From: Butyriboletus loyo
Lineage: Eukaryota > Basidiomycota > Agaricomycetes > Boletales > Boletaceae
Direction of reading: 5' to 3'
Assembly (NCBI GenBank): GCA_038093515.1
Contig: JBBPSI010000042.1
Coordinates: forward strand, 62,001-126,000
DNA: 64,000 bases
Shown here piece by piece: positions 46,122-57,934 of this stretch. The notes under the pieces were generated by a model. It was given only the letters and a program-made list of their open reading frames with translations. It made no database searches and had not been told where the DNA came from. The translations under genes were made by a program, and so were the position numbers. Each line of letters starts with the position of its first letter. The stretch's first letter is position 1.

Positions 46122-47260
46122 TTACGCGACAAGTTTCAGTTCTTTATTAGTCACCGGCGTCCACTGCCTGATCTTTGCAACCAGACTCCCTATCACTTCT
46201 GTCTTTTGTTTGCCCACAGCAACCTCGACTGGAGGCAAGGGGAAGGGTCGGCCGGCGAGCTGTAGTGCGGAAATGTTCTTAGCGGTGAGGTCACATGCCG
46301 ATTGGCTTTGCCTCAACCTTGTCCCGTATGCTCCGATACTTTTCTGGTATGACGACCGTGTTCGTGACGAGGCTAAGGATGATTTCAAGTCCTTCCTCGC
46401 GTGCGGAAACGGCATCCGGGGTGGTACTCAGCCCAACGACATGCTCGCCAGCGTTCCTTAAGAACCGGCCTTCAGCCGGAGTTTCATACGCCGGTCCGGA
46501 CACCCAGGTGTGAGTACCACCTACCAGCGCATCACGATGATAATGAAGGTAGTGCGCAGCAAGGAATGCGAGTTTCGTAATCTTACCGAATCCACATTAC
46601 CAAAGGGGTAAAAGGGAGGGGGGAAATAAGCGGTCCAAAGGAAGGGTCATATTTGGCAGTGCGAAATGATCACGACGACTGAACTTGGAGTCAGTGGAAG
46701 TTCAACACCCTGGCATCCATACGCACTGATTCTGATCGGTATGTCTGGAACGAGGGATCCGGCTGCATTGGTAACTGACGATGGCTTCCGAAGTGTTGTC
46801 CCTCGGCAAATTGTCGATACCGACTCACTGATAACGTGTTTTACTGATCGCTTCATGGCTCGGATCCCGTAAGGTCATCACTACCGATTTATGCCGTTCA
46901 AATACGTGTCAATTCGATGATCTGCAATGAACGATAAACTAGCACAAGGATGCACACGTCCGAGCATGGCGACAACTGGGTACTTGTGTTGACCCAAGCA
47001 TCTATCTCAGGTCAAGAATGTTATATGACCAAATCCTACGCACCGGTATCCGCACGTTATTGGAAAGTTTGTTGACGAGGGTACTGAGACCAGATCCACA
47101 GATGCCATCCCGAGAAGTTCCAAGTGGACTGGGTAGCGTTTACGCATCCAGGATACCTCGAATTTTCTTGATAGTCTCACCAGAAAGAAGTGGCTCTGTA
47201 GCATGATCGGCGTACTGCAGTTTAAGTATTGTATCCAGGGAGCGTGCAGGTTTCTATGTT
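46122..47260 (-). pseudogene. Decayed purine nucleoside phosphorylase
   Basis: Homology to the trimeric purine nucleoside phosphorylase family runs along the minus strand in correct order but broken frames. In order: ADHATEPLLSGETIKKIRGI, then TAA at 47140-47142; GICGSGLSTLVNKLS (phosphate-binding region); GFGHIT; YPVVAMLGRVHP; SSVTNAAGSLVPDIPI; a frame change near 46680; DHFALPNMTLPL; TAA at 46597-46599; then an intact stretch with LAFLAAHYLHYHRDALVGGT, SGPAYETPAEGRFLRNAGEH and VVGLSTTPDAVSAREEGLEI. A GT-AG intron can still be drawn before LAGRPFPLPPVEVAVGKQKT. The stops fall inside conserved blocks and are not bounded by usable splice sites, so this is a relic and not a spliced gene. An intact paralogue elsewhere in the genome is expected but not visible here. 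Confidence 0.8.
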
Positions 47261-47793
47261 CTGTCAATGATCAGGACGTTTCCACTGAGTTGGTGACACG
47301 CCTGAAACACTTGTGTCCTTCTGGCGCGACCTCTTCCATTCCGAACTTCAAGCTTCAAGTTCTGCGTTCCCCGACAAAAGCTGCAGAACACAGCGCGTTC
47401 AAGCTAGTTCCAAGCTTTGCTGTGTATCAGACTAAAATCATCAAGTCTTCCAAAGGCGGACGTTCGTTGGCGTGCTTGCTGTGGGGCACACTCGAGTCGA
47501 AGCTTTGTTCATAGGGATTGGCGTTTCATTGACACTTCGCACCACAGACAGGACTGCTTACCAGTGATGCCGATGTCTCAAAGGTCATGGAATATTAACC
47601 ACTGACATTTGCGCACACGATTTATTTCTGAATATTTATTGTGGGATCAGGCTTCTAAGCTCGAGTTTAGCCCCATCACTGCAATCAGCTGACTGGAAAG
47701 TGCACCACTGCCACTGCGACCTTTAGCACCACGACCTCTACAGCAACAGATACCTTTCTGGCCACAGACTACTGCATACTCAGCGACCACTTT
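47261..47793. other. Intergenic region upstream of the NACHT-ankyrin gene
   Basis: About 530 bp between the phosphorylase relic and the NACHT-ankyrin start. No domain-bearing frame or RNA was recognised. Confidence 0.45.
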
Positions 47794-50700
47794 ATGGACT
47801 CGGCGCAGAAGACGCTGATTGACATTGCGTCTGTCGCACAACGAGTCGGCAACGCACTCGATCGACATGTCGGTCACAAAACTGCCGAAAGCTTGCGATT
47901 GGCCAAGATAGTCGTCGGTTCTCGCGCTGTCCTGGAAGCGCTCATTCAGAAGTTCCTTCTCAATGACGGTAATGCCGACGATCGACTTATGGACTGGTTG
48001 AAGGGCGAAGAACCCGAGGCGTGTTTGCACACGCTGAACCAGATGGAGGAAATACTCCACAGGAAGGTTGCATACGGAGTGAAGATACTTTTCAAGGCGT
48101 CGCAGTCTACACAGACGCCGGATAAGACTGGCGATGCAATCAGACTGTTCCAAATGCGCAGAAGTTACTTCCATTTATTGCTCACGGCGGGTATCTGGTG
48201 AGTGTCTCGACAGGTGTACAGAGAATGTGTGATTCATCATTCTACCAGGAACCGTGAGAGTGGCGCTCAATCACCACCACCATCGACCGTTCAGTCGGAT
48301 GTGTGGCACATCAACCAGACACTCGATGGACGAGGTCTTGCAACATCTACGCGGCCCAAGAATGGCGATACTTCCTATGTCACACAAGTGAGAAAGATGA
48401 GCATGGTGGAGAGGAAACAGGGAGTAAATCGTATGTAACGGCAGCTGCCCTTATGCGCCGGAGTTTTGACAATTGCACAAACCTGCAGTGGAGAAATTGA
48501 ACGATATCCTGGGATGGCTCGATGCATGGAACTCTAGGGGGACGCATGAACGTACAATCGATCTGCGGCAGCCCGATACATGTACATGGTTGCCTAACAC
48601 GAGCGCGTATAAAAAGTGGAGGAGTGCGGAGAAACCGTTTTTGTGGTTGCATGGGAAACGTGAGGTGTTCGAGGCTTTTCTGTGTTTCTGTCGCTAAGGT
48701 GAATATGTTCACAGCCGGAGCGGGGAAATCTGTCCTGGCGTACGTGTGTATTTCATGCGTCGTGGCGATGCTGACCTCGGTTACAGCGCTTCCGTGATCG
48801 ATGGCATTAAGAAAACACTACAGGATGGCGAGGTTTTGACGTACTTCTATTGCGATTTTCGAGAGGAACGGTCCAGAAGCGCGGCAGAAGTGTTGCGTTC
48901 CCTGCTCTCCCAGATACTTCAGCAATTCCGTCGCCACACTGTCGATCCCGGAGACTTGATCGACGAGTTGGTTGAAGAGAAGGACGGAGGTGGTTCGACC
49001 ATCAGTAACGTTACACTTCTTGCGCGCCACGTTTCTCGTGCAGCGAAGCAGTTCCACGAACCACCATTCCTTGTCATCGATGCTTTGGACGAGTGCAAGA
49101 ATGTCGAAGAGCTCCTTGATGCTCTCGTTGCATTACAGAAGGATGGTATTCGGTTATTAGCCATCAGCCGGCCACTACAGATCATCAAGGACAGCTTCTT
49201 GGGTCTTCCTTTTATTGACTTGGAAGCAGTTGGTTTTCTGGTATCGGCGGATATTAGGCTACATATCACGAGAGTGCTGGACTCTCATCGACGACTAAGG
49301 ATCCTAGATGCAAGCTTCAAGGATGAGATCTACTCTACATTGTGCAAGAAAGCCGGGGGAATGTGAGTACCATTATACTACTCGATGGCTGTATAGATTT
49401 ATAGATTCGGGGTCGTAGGTTCCGCTGGGTGCAATGTCAACTTAATACCCTAAAGGAATGTGAGACCGTGGTAGAGTTCCGGAAAGCGCTGAACGATCTT
49501 CCTGGCGATCTCGACGCGACGTACGGGCGCATTCTCCTTGAGATGGAGATGGACAGAACTAAGGGACGAGGCAACGTTGCCCGGCGTGCATTGGATTGGC
49601 TCGTGGTCGCCTTGCAGCCTCTGCAATTGACCCAAATCATGGAGGGCCTCTCAATCGACCTTAAGCAGCGAATCCTGGATCATGATTCTGTTCCGGTTAA
49701 CGGAGCCATTTTACTGGATGCGTTAGGCAGTTTGGTGACATATGATGAAGTGACAGACATTGTCATCCTGTCTCATTTCAGTGTCAAAGTATGGTTGACG
49801 TTATTATCGCCTTCTATTCTGTTGCTGATTTGTCGTCCGTACAGGAATATCTGACAGCAGAGTCAACCCGCATCAAGTATCCAGCATATCATGTCAACGA
49901 ACAAGTTGCTCACACGCAGCTGGCTTTGCTTTGCCTTTATTACTTCGGTATCTCCTTCGGGCACCATCAGAAATCTGACGGATATGAAGAATCACACCGC
50001 GATGCATATAAACTACCAATACGTCGCGACGACCTGGATGCGACTTCGCCCCGTCTTATAAAACGTCCAGGACCCTCCTTACAATTATTCGAATCTCACC
50101 CAATTCTTCAATATGTGTCATCTGTTGGTTTCTCTCACCTTGGACACGTCAACCCGAAAAATAGGGTAATCTTGCGTGCTCTTGAAGATTTCCAATTGGA
50201 TGCACACAAGCACCCCTGGGAGTGGAAACAACTTTGCGAGAGAGATAATTTCTTACCGACTCTCGAACATGACCTGGTGCTGTACATCCTTATTGCCTTC
50301 GCTCCCGAGTCACTACTCCGTTCATTTATCGGCCGCACTCAATTGCAGCCAAAGGATGGGACGAACCCCCTCATATATGCGACGCACTTCGGCAAGATCG
50401 AACATGCAAGGACGTTGCTGTCAAGAGGTACCAACCCGAATCGTAGAGGGTTGGATGTCTGGCGTTCGGGCCAGGTCCTACCACTCGAGGTTGCCGTCTG
50501 GTACGGGAACAGTGCCATGGTTGATCTCTTTTTAGACAAAGGAAGTCATGTGCCTCATCGGTTATTTTTGGAATTGCTGGTCGAGAGGTTCATCATAACT
50601 TCTGCTCATATTGCCCGTAGGCTATTACAAACTGAAGAATTCGTGGAATGGGTGGCCGACATTCGGGATGAGGGTATCCTTCTACGCGTATCAAATTATA

Positions 50701-53066
50701 GGCAATATGACTTTATCAAGGACCAGCTTTCAGAACAAGATATCGATATAATTCAACGAAGACTCCTTCAGATCGGCTGTGACCCACCTGCCCAATTTGA
50801 CAAGTCTTCCCTACTCTATGCTGTATCTGCAGGACATGTTTCCACTGTCATACATATGCTTTCGCTGAACATACCATTCCCCCCCGACATCATTCTCTAT
50901 GCATCGCGCAGCATGAAGGCAAACTCAACAATCATACGCCTCTTTCTTGATATGGGATGTGAAATAGATGTTACTTCACCCATAGGGGATACTCCACTTC
51001 ATCTCGTCCTACAATCCCACCTCTCGGAAGGTGATTACCTTGATAGTGTTCAAGTCCTCGTTGCTGCGGGTTGCAATCCATGCGTACACAATCTGACAGG
51101 CGAAACCCCCCTCCATCTTGCGGCTAGGCACGAATACGTCTCTGTTGTCGAGTACTTGCTTTCGTTACAGGTACCCTTACCACCCGATATTTTGCTTGGA
51201 GCATATCGGGCCGCGATAATCCGGTTACTGACACGCCAAGGAGCTGACGGGCGGGTTATTGAAGCCAATGGAGACACGCCACTCCATCTCGTTCTGCGCG
51301 GCTACTGCCCACCGGTTCGCTCGGATGAACTTCTGGAGTGTGCTGAAATTCTCATCGACGCCGGGTGTGATCCTTGTTTATTTAATGCATTCGGTGAAGC
51401 GGCTTTGGATGTCGCGGCGGGGAAAGGCTATCTTCCTGTCGTTCAGTATCTGCTTTCAAAAGGCGTTCCGGTACCTCCAAGTGTCCTCCTGAGCGCGGTT
51501 GACCGCTATTCCCCGATGGGAGCTTCAATAATCAAACTCCTTATCGGCAAGGGGGCAAATATCCATGCCACTCACCCCAATGGTGACACATTACTCCATC
51601 TCGCTATGCGCACGGAGCCAGAAGCGGAATGCTTGAAGAGAATCAAAATTCTTGTCAATGCTGGTTGCGACCCCCGTGCGTGCAATTTCGCTGGCAGCAC
51701 GCCGTTTCATATTGCAGCAGGCGAGCGATGCATCTTGGCCATGGAATATCTGCTTTCGCTTGGCATTTCAGTCCCCCCCGATGCAATGCTCACTCAATTT
51801 GAGTGGAAGCTTTTACCTCCTCCACCGAGGCACTACTCAGCGACTCGCTTCCTCCTTGATAAAGGAGCAGACGCATGCGTCGTTGCGAAAGACGGGGATA
51901 CATTGTTACATTCCGTACCGACAGATTTGCATGAGCATGACGCCTTGGAGTTTACTAAACTCTTTGTTGGTGCCGGGTGCAAGCCTTCTATACTTAATTC
52001 GGAACACGAAACACCCCTTCACATTGCCGCGCGGAACGGACATGTCTCAGTCATCGAATACTTCCTTTCACTCGGCGTATCTCTCCCTCCTGATATATTA
52101 CTTGCCGCACTCAGTGGCATGAAGTCTTCCGGGAAAGCAAAGATGGTTCAATACCTTATTGAAAAACGCACCAACCTCTCTGTCGTCACACCGGACGGGG
52201 ATACACCACTACATCTGTCTATGGCCAACGGTAGATGTGATGATGATCTGGAGAGTGTTAAAAAGCTCATTGATGCTGGTTGCGATGTTGGTGCTCGTAA
52301 TGCAGCTGGGAAGACACCTCTACACGCTGCAGCAACGCATGGATTCACCGCAGGCTTGGAATATCTCCTTTCGCAAGGTGTACCAATACCCCATGATATC
52401 TTGCTTACCTCGGCACCATCCACGATTCGTTTCCTCTTTGGAAAGGGTGTTGATGTACGCTGTGTTCCAGCTAACGTTGACATGCAACTACTCCACCGTG
52501 CGCTCGACTACGGAGGCGGAGAAGGTTGCTTGGAGTGCGCCAAAATTCTCGTCGGTGCGGGGTGGAATCCTTTGCTGAGAAACTCGGCTGGCGAGACACC
52601 TATCCATGTCGCCGTGAGACATGGACAACTTTCCACTATCAAGTATTTGCTTTCACACTGTGATAATGCACCACTTCCCTCCGATGCCCTCCTCGCCGTG
52701 CCAGGCAACATGCTCTGTTACAGACGCTTCACAGAGTACATGGCTACATCGGTGTTGTTCAATTTCTTGATTTGCGAAGGAGCCAGCGTGAACGTCACCG
52801 CGTCTAATGGTGACACCCCCTTGCATCTCGTCTTGCGATGCAAAGCCATTGTTGAAAGCTTTAATCAACTGGACTTGTGGAAAGTCACCGAGATTTTGCT
52901 TGGCTGTGGTGCTGATCCTTTCGCACGAAATGCGGATGGACAGAGACCCATTGACATTGCAGAAGCGAATGGACACTTTTTCAAGGAGAACTTTCTACGT
53001 TTGGTTCGGAAAGCTCAGGACCGCACTGGGTCGAGTTCTCAATCATACTCTGTGTCTCCTACCTGA
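47794..53066 (+). CDS. NACHT-ankyrin STAND NTPase (NLR-like protein)
   Basis: A seven-exon model closes in frame: 47794-48197, 48249-48430, 48489-48659, 48715-48739, 48787-49362, 49419-49788 and 49845-53066, giving 1649 residues. The N-terminal 130 or so residues are helical and unrecognised. The NACHT-type NTPase has Walker A in GKPGAGKSVLAA (about residues 251-262, on its own 25-nt exon) and Walker B in FLVIDALDEC (about 356). The winged-helix-like region has MFRWVQCQLNTLKECETV and ALDWLVVALQPLQLTQIMEG. From about residue 920 to 1640 is a long ankyrin array. STAND proteins with this layout act in fungal non-self recognition and incompatibility; that role here is inference from architecture. 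No N-terminal effector domain (HET, lipase, goodbye) was identified. It lies about 6 kb from a second NACHT gene on the other strand. Confidence 0.88.
48715..48739 (+). other. 25-nt microexon encoding the Walker A loop
   Basis: Bounded by an intron at 48660-48714 (GTGAGG...CACAG) and one at 48740-48786 (GTACGT...TACAG). It enters in phase 1 and leaves in phase 2, and encodes the core PGAGKSVL of the P-loop. Skipping it would remove the nucleotide-binding site and shift the frame. Confidence 0.8.
50850..52990 (+). repeat. Higher-order ankyrin repeat, about seven units of about 100 residues
   Basis: Coding repeat. Each unit runs roughly from a GDTPLHL-type ankyrin, through LECAKILVDAGCDP-like and GETPLHIAA-like ankyrins, to a Val-Glu-Tyr-Leu-Leu-Ser helix followed by a Pro-Pro-Asp-x-Leu-Leu loop. 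That loop recurs near 50882, 51180, 51473, 51773, 52087, 52388 and 52675, a period of 287-314 bp. Copies have diverged clearly, so the array is not a recent expansion. Confidence 0.75.
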
Positions 53067-53588
53067 TTTTTACTAGTAGAGATTTTTACAGAAATGACGT
53101 CCCATGGTAGTTGAATGCGGCATGTGTAAACCCTAGGTCTGTTTCATACGAAATATCATTTGGTTCAAGCTCTTCACTTGTTACCCGCCTTTGGCCGGAA
53201 GACAACGAGTGAATCTCTGTCTGTTGGAGGCCAAAAATACGAATGACGATACAATGGCTCGGTGTCGTCCCCTGTGACTTGGATCAAAATCGCCAATTGG
53301 GGGATAGGGAGCCGAAACCGGCAAGGGTGTCGCCAGCAAGCGGAGACGCTGCGGAGTACACGTTTTATGAGTCGGAGTGCGAATAGGCATCCCACATACA
53401 TCACGAGATGGGTCACAAGGAGAGCAGTTCAACAAATATTGATAATGCCATCCAATTCCATCGTTGCGGACATGTATAAAGCTTGAAGCTTGACCCGGAA
53501 AGGGCGACAAAGGACCAACTGAGTCCGACACGAGACTGCCACCAGCGACCTGGTTCCCTCGAGTCCACATACGATTACCACTGCCAGT
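53067..53588. other. Intergenic region upstream of the oxygenase gene
   Basis: About 520 bp. A TATA-like TATAAAG near 53476-53482 lies some 110 bp before the oxygenase start. No gene was recognised. Confidence 0.4.
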
Positions 53589-55214
53589 ATGCCGAGTCTC
53601 ACATTGCCTCCTGCCCCTCACTACCAAGCTGCACCGCCGACCAAAGCCGACTGTATGTACAATGTGCCAGGAATACTGAAACCCACCCTTCTCGCTTATC
53701 AAACAAGTTACTGACTTTGGATCCAGTGGACTATGTCGACCTTCCGATCATTGACCTAGCCAAGTTCGAGAGTACGGAGGACCGTGCTCTGTTGGCGACC
53801 CAAGTTCGAGATGCACTGCTGACCCACGGGTTCTTCTACGTCGTCAGTCACGGATACCACCAGTCGGAGGCAAGATCCTCGCTTTCTTGTTGCTCCAATA
53901 TCTCACGCCGAAACAGACGGATAGGATATTTGATATCGCAGACATACCCTTTGCGGGCGTCAGCGATGAAGAGAAGCAAGTGTATGTTGGTACTATGAAA
54001 CAGACCGGATCGTACCAAGGATACAAACTTCGACGATACTGGGTAAGTCATTGGTCTTCGGCCCGCTTTCCGGAGGTCAGGCGACTCAGTTGAACATAGC
54101 ACATCGACAACGGGGTTCACGATCAGATTGAGCATTACAACAGTGAGCATGATCCGTTCCTCTGGCATACGCTTCGAGTTTGCTTAGCAGTTTCCTAGTC
54201 AACCGCGATGTCACGAAACGGGGACATCCAGAGGCACTTCGCCCGTTCCTGCCTGAAATCAAGGACTTCACCAAATTCAATCACTTCAATGTTCTGCATC
54301 CGATTTTGCGGTGAGTCTGGCGTGTCATTGAGATGATTTGTACTTAGTAGGCTGGATCACAGATTAATCGCGCTGAGTCTCGAGCTACCCGAAGACGCCT
54401 TGGTCAACATTCACAACTACGACGCTATTGGCGAAACTTACGGTGTGTTAGATACTTAGTAGGGTGCGTCACAGTATGTCAGTTAACTCACTTTCTCCCC
54501 AGCGAGGTTTATGAAATAGTCGGTGTTTTTCGTCTTTTGTTGTGCTCGTGAGCTGAGCGATATCCCGCATTCTAGTTATCCACGCTCCGCTGAGGAAGAA
54601 GCCGAGACAAATAATGTCTGGCTTAAAGGGCACACCGGTAAGTCCGGAATTCTGTCGACGGTCGGGACTCGGGAAGCCACACGGCATTAACGCTTGAACA
54701 TAGACTTTGGGAGTATAACCATCCTGTGGAGCCAGCCTGTGGCTGCGCTTCAAATTCTGTCCAAGGATGGTCGATGGCGCTGGGTGAAACACATCGACAA
54801 CGCATTGGTAAGCGTCCGAGTCCACCTCCGTTAGTTGGGCAACCCTTCTGACGGTATGTTTTCACGCAGGTGGTGAATGCTGGTGATGCTTTGGATTTCC
54901 TCACAGGAGGATATTACAAGGGGACCATTCACCGAGTGGTGCAGCCGCCTCCCGACCAACAGCAGTACCCCCGTCTAGGGGTGTTCTATTTCGTCATGCC
55001 AGACGACGACACCAAGTTGATACCCATACGGGAGAGCCCTTTGCTACGAAGAGTTGGGATCAATCCACGGTGTGAAGATGACGTCGCGCCAACGGTAGAG
55101 CGATGGAGGAAAGGAAGGACCGCTGCGTATGGTCAGAGCGACCTGAAACAAGGACAAGAGAAGGGAGTGGAGGAAGAAGTCATCAATGGGGTCGTTGTCA
55201 AACATTGGAATTAA
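53589..55214 (+). CDS. 2-oxoglutarate/Fe(II)-dependent oxygenase, isopenicillin N synthase-like
   Basis: Non-haem iron oxygenase of the DIOX_N plus 2OG-FeII_Oxy type. The ATG at 53589 gives MPSLTLPPAPHYQAAPPTKA; the exon ends at 53652 and resumes at 53727 with DYVDLPIIDLAKFESTEDRA and GFFYVVSHGYHQSE (DIOX_N). Later blocks are TDRIFDIADIPFAGVSDEEK, NINRDVTKRGHPEALRPFLP-like sequence (Asn replaced by Ile at the exon joint) and FNHFNVLHPIL. The iron ligands are His and Asp of KGHTDFGSITIL and His of GTIHRVV; PRLGVFYF supplies the 2OG-binding Arg. The intron after 53869 uses GC-AG, and a 16-nt exon lies at 54503-54518. The stop is at 55212-55214. Substrate is not predictable; the family covers natural-product and small-molecule hydroxylations. 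No biosynthetic cluster surrounds it. Confidence 0.86.
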
Positions 55215-55779
55215 TGACAGGGCACGAGAGTTTGCGAGCTGCAGAATTTACAGATGACCGGTACACGTACGTATGAAGTTTGATTGTTCGAGAGTAGAAC
55301 GTTTTATGCAATGTTCGCCGAGGAGGGTGTCCAAGGCAAAGTAAAGTACTTACTATCAGAACTCCTCTACATGTTGTTTACGGTATGTATGCCGTGAATT
55401 TTCTGAGGGACCAGTTGATCGAATTCAATTCATCGATGCCCGCAAGTCCTGTCCGAGTATGATGCAACAAAAGGGACTTTAATAATTTGCGAGGTCAAGG
55501 CAAGTGTTTTCTTGACACCTAGAAGGCCACAAATATGTTTATGCCATATCCATCTTGATATGAGACCAATCAAAGTATCCTCATTAAATATTGAAATTAA
55601 AGTCAGCGCACCAGAGTTCCAGATCTACAAGTAAGCAGTACATACATGTATGTATAAAGACAGACTGTGCGTACATATATGTAAGATATGCACCTGTGCA
55701 AGGAAAACAACGAGTGGAACGCGTAGCGTCCGTGTTGGATGAAATCAAAGAGAACACGATGAAACCGGAACATTGAAAA
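55215..55779. other. Intergenic region between convergent genes
   Basis: About 565 bp of AT-rich sequence with repeated short TACATATGTA-like words near 55640-55685. No gene was recognised. Confidence 0.45.
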
Positions 55780-57724
55780 TCAAGCCTTCTTGCCTATGTG
55801 TACCTTTCCTCGTAGTGGCAGGTCCTTCAATTCGAACCCGACTTCTTCTCCGTTCCCGTCGTGGAAAGGTAGACCAATGATGTCAACCCCTACGTCGACC
55901 GCGCCCTCCAGACCTGCTGTCGCGCCATCTGAGCCAAAGAGTATCTAGAAAAAAACGTAGATGAGCGCACGAACGAATCGGAGCACTAACTAGTAACATA
56001 CCTTGCTCACAAAACTGCTGAACTCTTTTTCCCTTCCCGGTAGGACCTGAATAGGTACATCCACAATCGAGGCCGAGACTAAGAAAATAGATCCCTCTTT
56101 GTCCGTGCCATTATAAACGCTCGTCGCGTTTAGCCAGTCGTCGGGTCGTATATGACCGAACGCACGAGGAGGGAGAGGCTGCGGGAGATGACTCGGAATA
56201 TTCCCCCAAACGTCTAGATAGGGAAGCGAATCGTCTACGTCTCCATCAAATACCAGGATATCAGGCATGATTCGCTTGACGCCCATCTGGAAATTAAGGC
56301 CTTTCGGGAGAACGACTAAACCAAACACTTCTCCACTCGCTAATAACTCAGATCCATATGGTTTGACTTTCATATTGCGAATCGTTACATTGCGCAAAAC
56401 GTCGGGCTTTGTGGCTGGCGAGGGAAATTCGGTGTTGAGGACGAGAGACGGAAGCAAAGGAGAACTGATGGATATTGGATTGCGTTGGAGAGACAGGTAA
56501 CGAGAGGCGAATGACGACAATGCTTCGATAGCGGTAGATGGCAGCGGAAGGACCTTGCCCAAGATAAAGAAGGTCACATTAGGATGTGTAAGCGAGAATG
56601 GTTGTGTTTCAGCAAAAGCAATCGGGATCAAGGTATCTGGATTTCCAGTTGGGAGTGACACGACAAAGGGTAACGCAGGGACAGTCATTTCAATGCCAGG
56701 TGGTACGGGGTCGATCATCGAAGCACGAGCGTTCAATTGTATTTCCTTCTCCGTGGACGAGATATCGAATGATTCGAGCGAAAGAAGTTGAGAGAATGAT
56801 GGCAAGGGGTTGTCCTCGCCTGGTTCTGGCAAACCTGGTATCGGAGGAACTGGAAAACGTTGTGCTTAGATTGAAAACAAATGGAACACAGAAGCACCTA
56901 CCAGGCAGCGATAGTCGGGTTTTAACATTATGAAAATCTGCGGTGAGCATACTCCGCCAACCTTTGCCATCGGGACCGCCACCCCACAGCGCAACTTTGG
57001 GAACAGAGGCCCGGAGTGATGCATCCCCACGGCGCCATGAATCTTCCATGAATTGAATAAAATCCGAGGAATTATCCGTAGGCCGTACGAAGATGATTAC
57101 GGATACTGGTGTCAGCCATGACGGATCATGGGGTGGATTACTGGTGATGGGCAATTGCATTGGCTGCGCCGAGACAGTCGCGAGCAAAGCTCGGTCTGAA
57201 GATACATAGACCGTGGCGACGTCGGCTGTCACGGTCCCGAGGATGCTAATGCCTAGACGTCCAAAAGACTTCCACAAGGTTTCCAGCGTTCCTTCGTCGT
57301 CGACGGTGTTTACGCCAATGATTGACCCGGCGTCAACACCTACCCTGGCATCTAGCCTAATCCAGAGCCCTCCGTCTGTGGCATTTATAACATCTACTTT
57401 TTCTGGGCCTTGAAAGACTAGACCATTTGCGAGTACGTCATCTGGTGAGAGATAAGAAAACCGTGTTGCGTAGGAGTATGCTAGGAGTCCCAGGGCTAGA
57501 AAGATGCTCAAGCAGAGGGAGAGTGTGAGAATGAAGACAAATATCAATCGCTTCCAGAGTCGGCGACGCGTTACGGAGCTGTTCACGAGGTCGAGGTCGT
57601 CTTCGCCTCCGCTAACTTGGCTGGACCCAGCCTCGAGAAGTGGCGTGGTCTCCGTAGCTTGGCGCGGCTCAGCCTTGCCCTTCCCCTTCGTATAACACTG
57701 AGGATCCTCGAGTACCGCCGCCAT
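55780..57724 (-). CDS. Single-pass vacuolar-type membrane protein, Tag1-like (DUF3712-type)
   Basis: Three exons close in frame: 57724-56902, 56849-56002 and 55944-55780, giving 611 residues. The N-terminal 65 or so residues are cytosolic and contain TTPLLEAGSS, resembling a dileucine-type sorting signal. One transmembrane helix follows (IFVFILTLSLCLSIFLALGL), then a large luminal part of beta-rich, repeated immunoglobulin-like segments with several N-x-S/T sites (NVTF, NATS, NGTD). The ending is LPLRGKVHIGKKA. The architecture matches fungal proteins related to yeast Tag1, a vacuolar membrane protein linked to termination of autophagy; this assignment is from memory and moderate. A CACGTG site lies 112 bp upstream of the start. 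Confidence 0.7.
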
Positions 57725-57835
57725 GAAAGTCGTAGTGAAAAGAGAGACTGTTACCGAAAGCCAAGCCTCGGGTGGGAGAGCTGTGAGGTGGAACGTGGGT
57801 CACGCACCAATTTCGGATTCGTCCCCTAGCAGTGA

Positions 57836-57841
57836 CACGTG
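57836..57841 (-). promoter_or_regulatory. CACGTG site upstream of the Tag1-like gene
   Basis: The palindrome sits in the 210-bp gap between the SET gene stop and the Tag1-like start, 112 bp before that start. The flanks are TGA on one side and CCG on the other. Function is inferred. Confidence 0.3.
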
Positions 57842-57934
57842 CCGCCACTGGTCGGACCAACCTGAGTATCATATGTACAACTTGGAACTGGTCTGACTCG
57901 CAACTTCAAGATGTACAGATAGAGCCCCGCTAGA

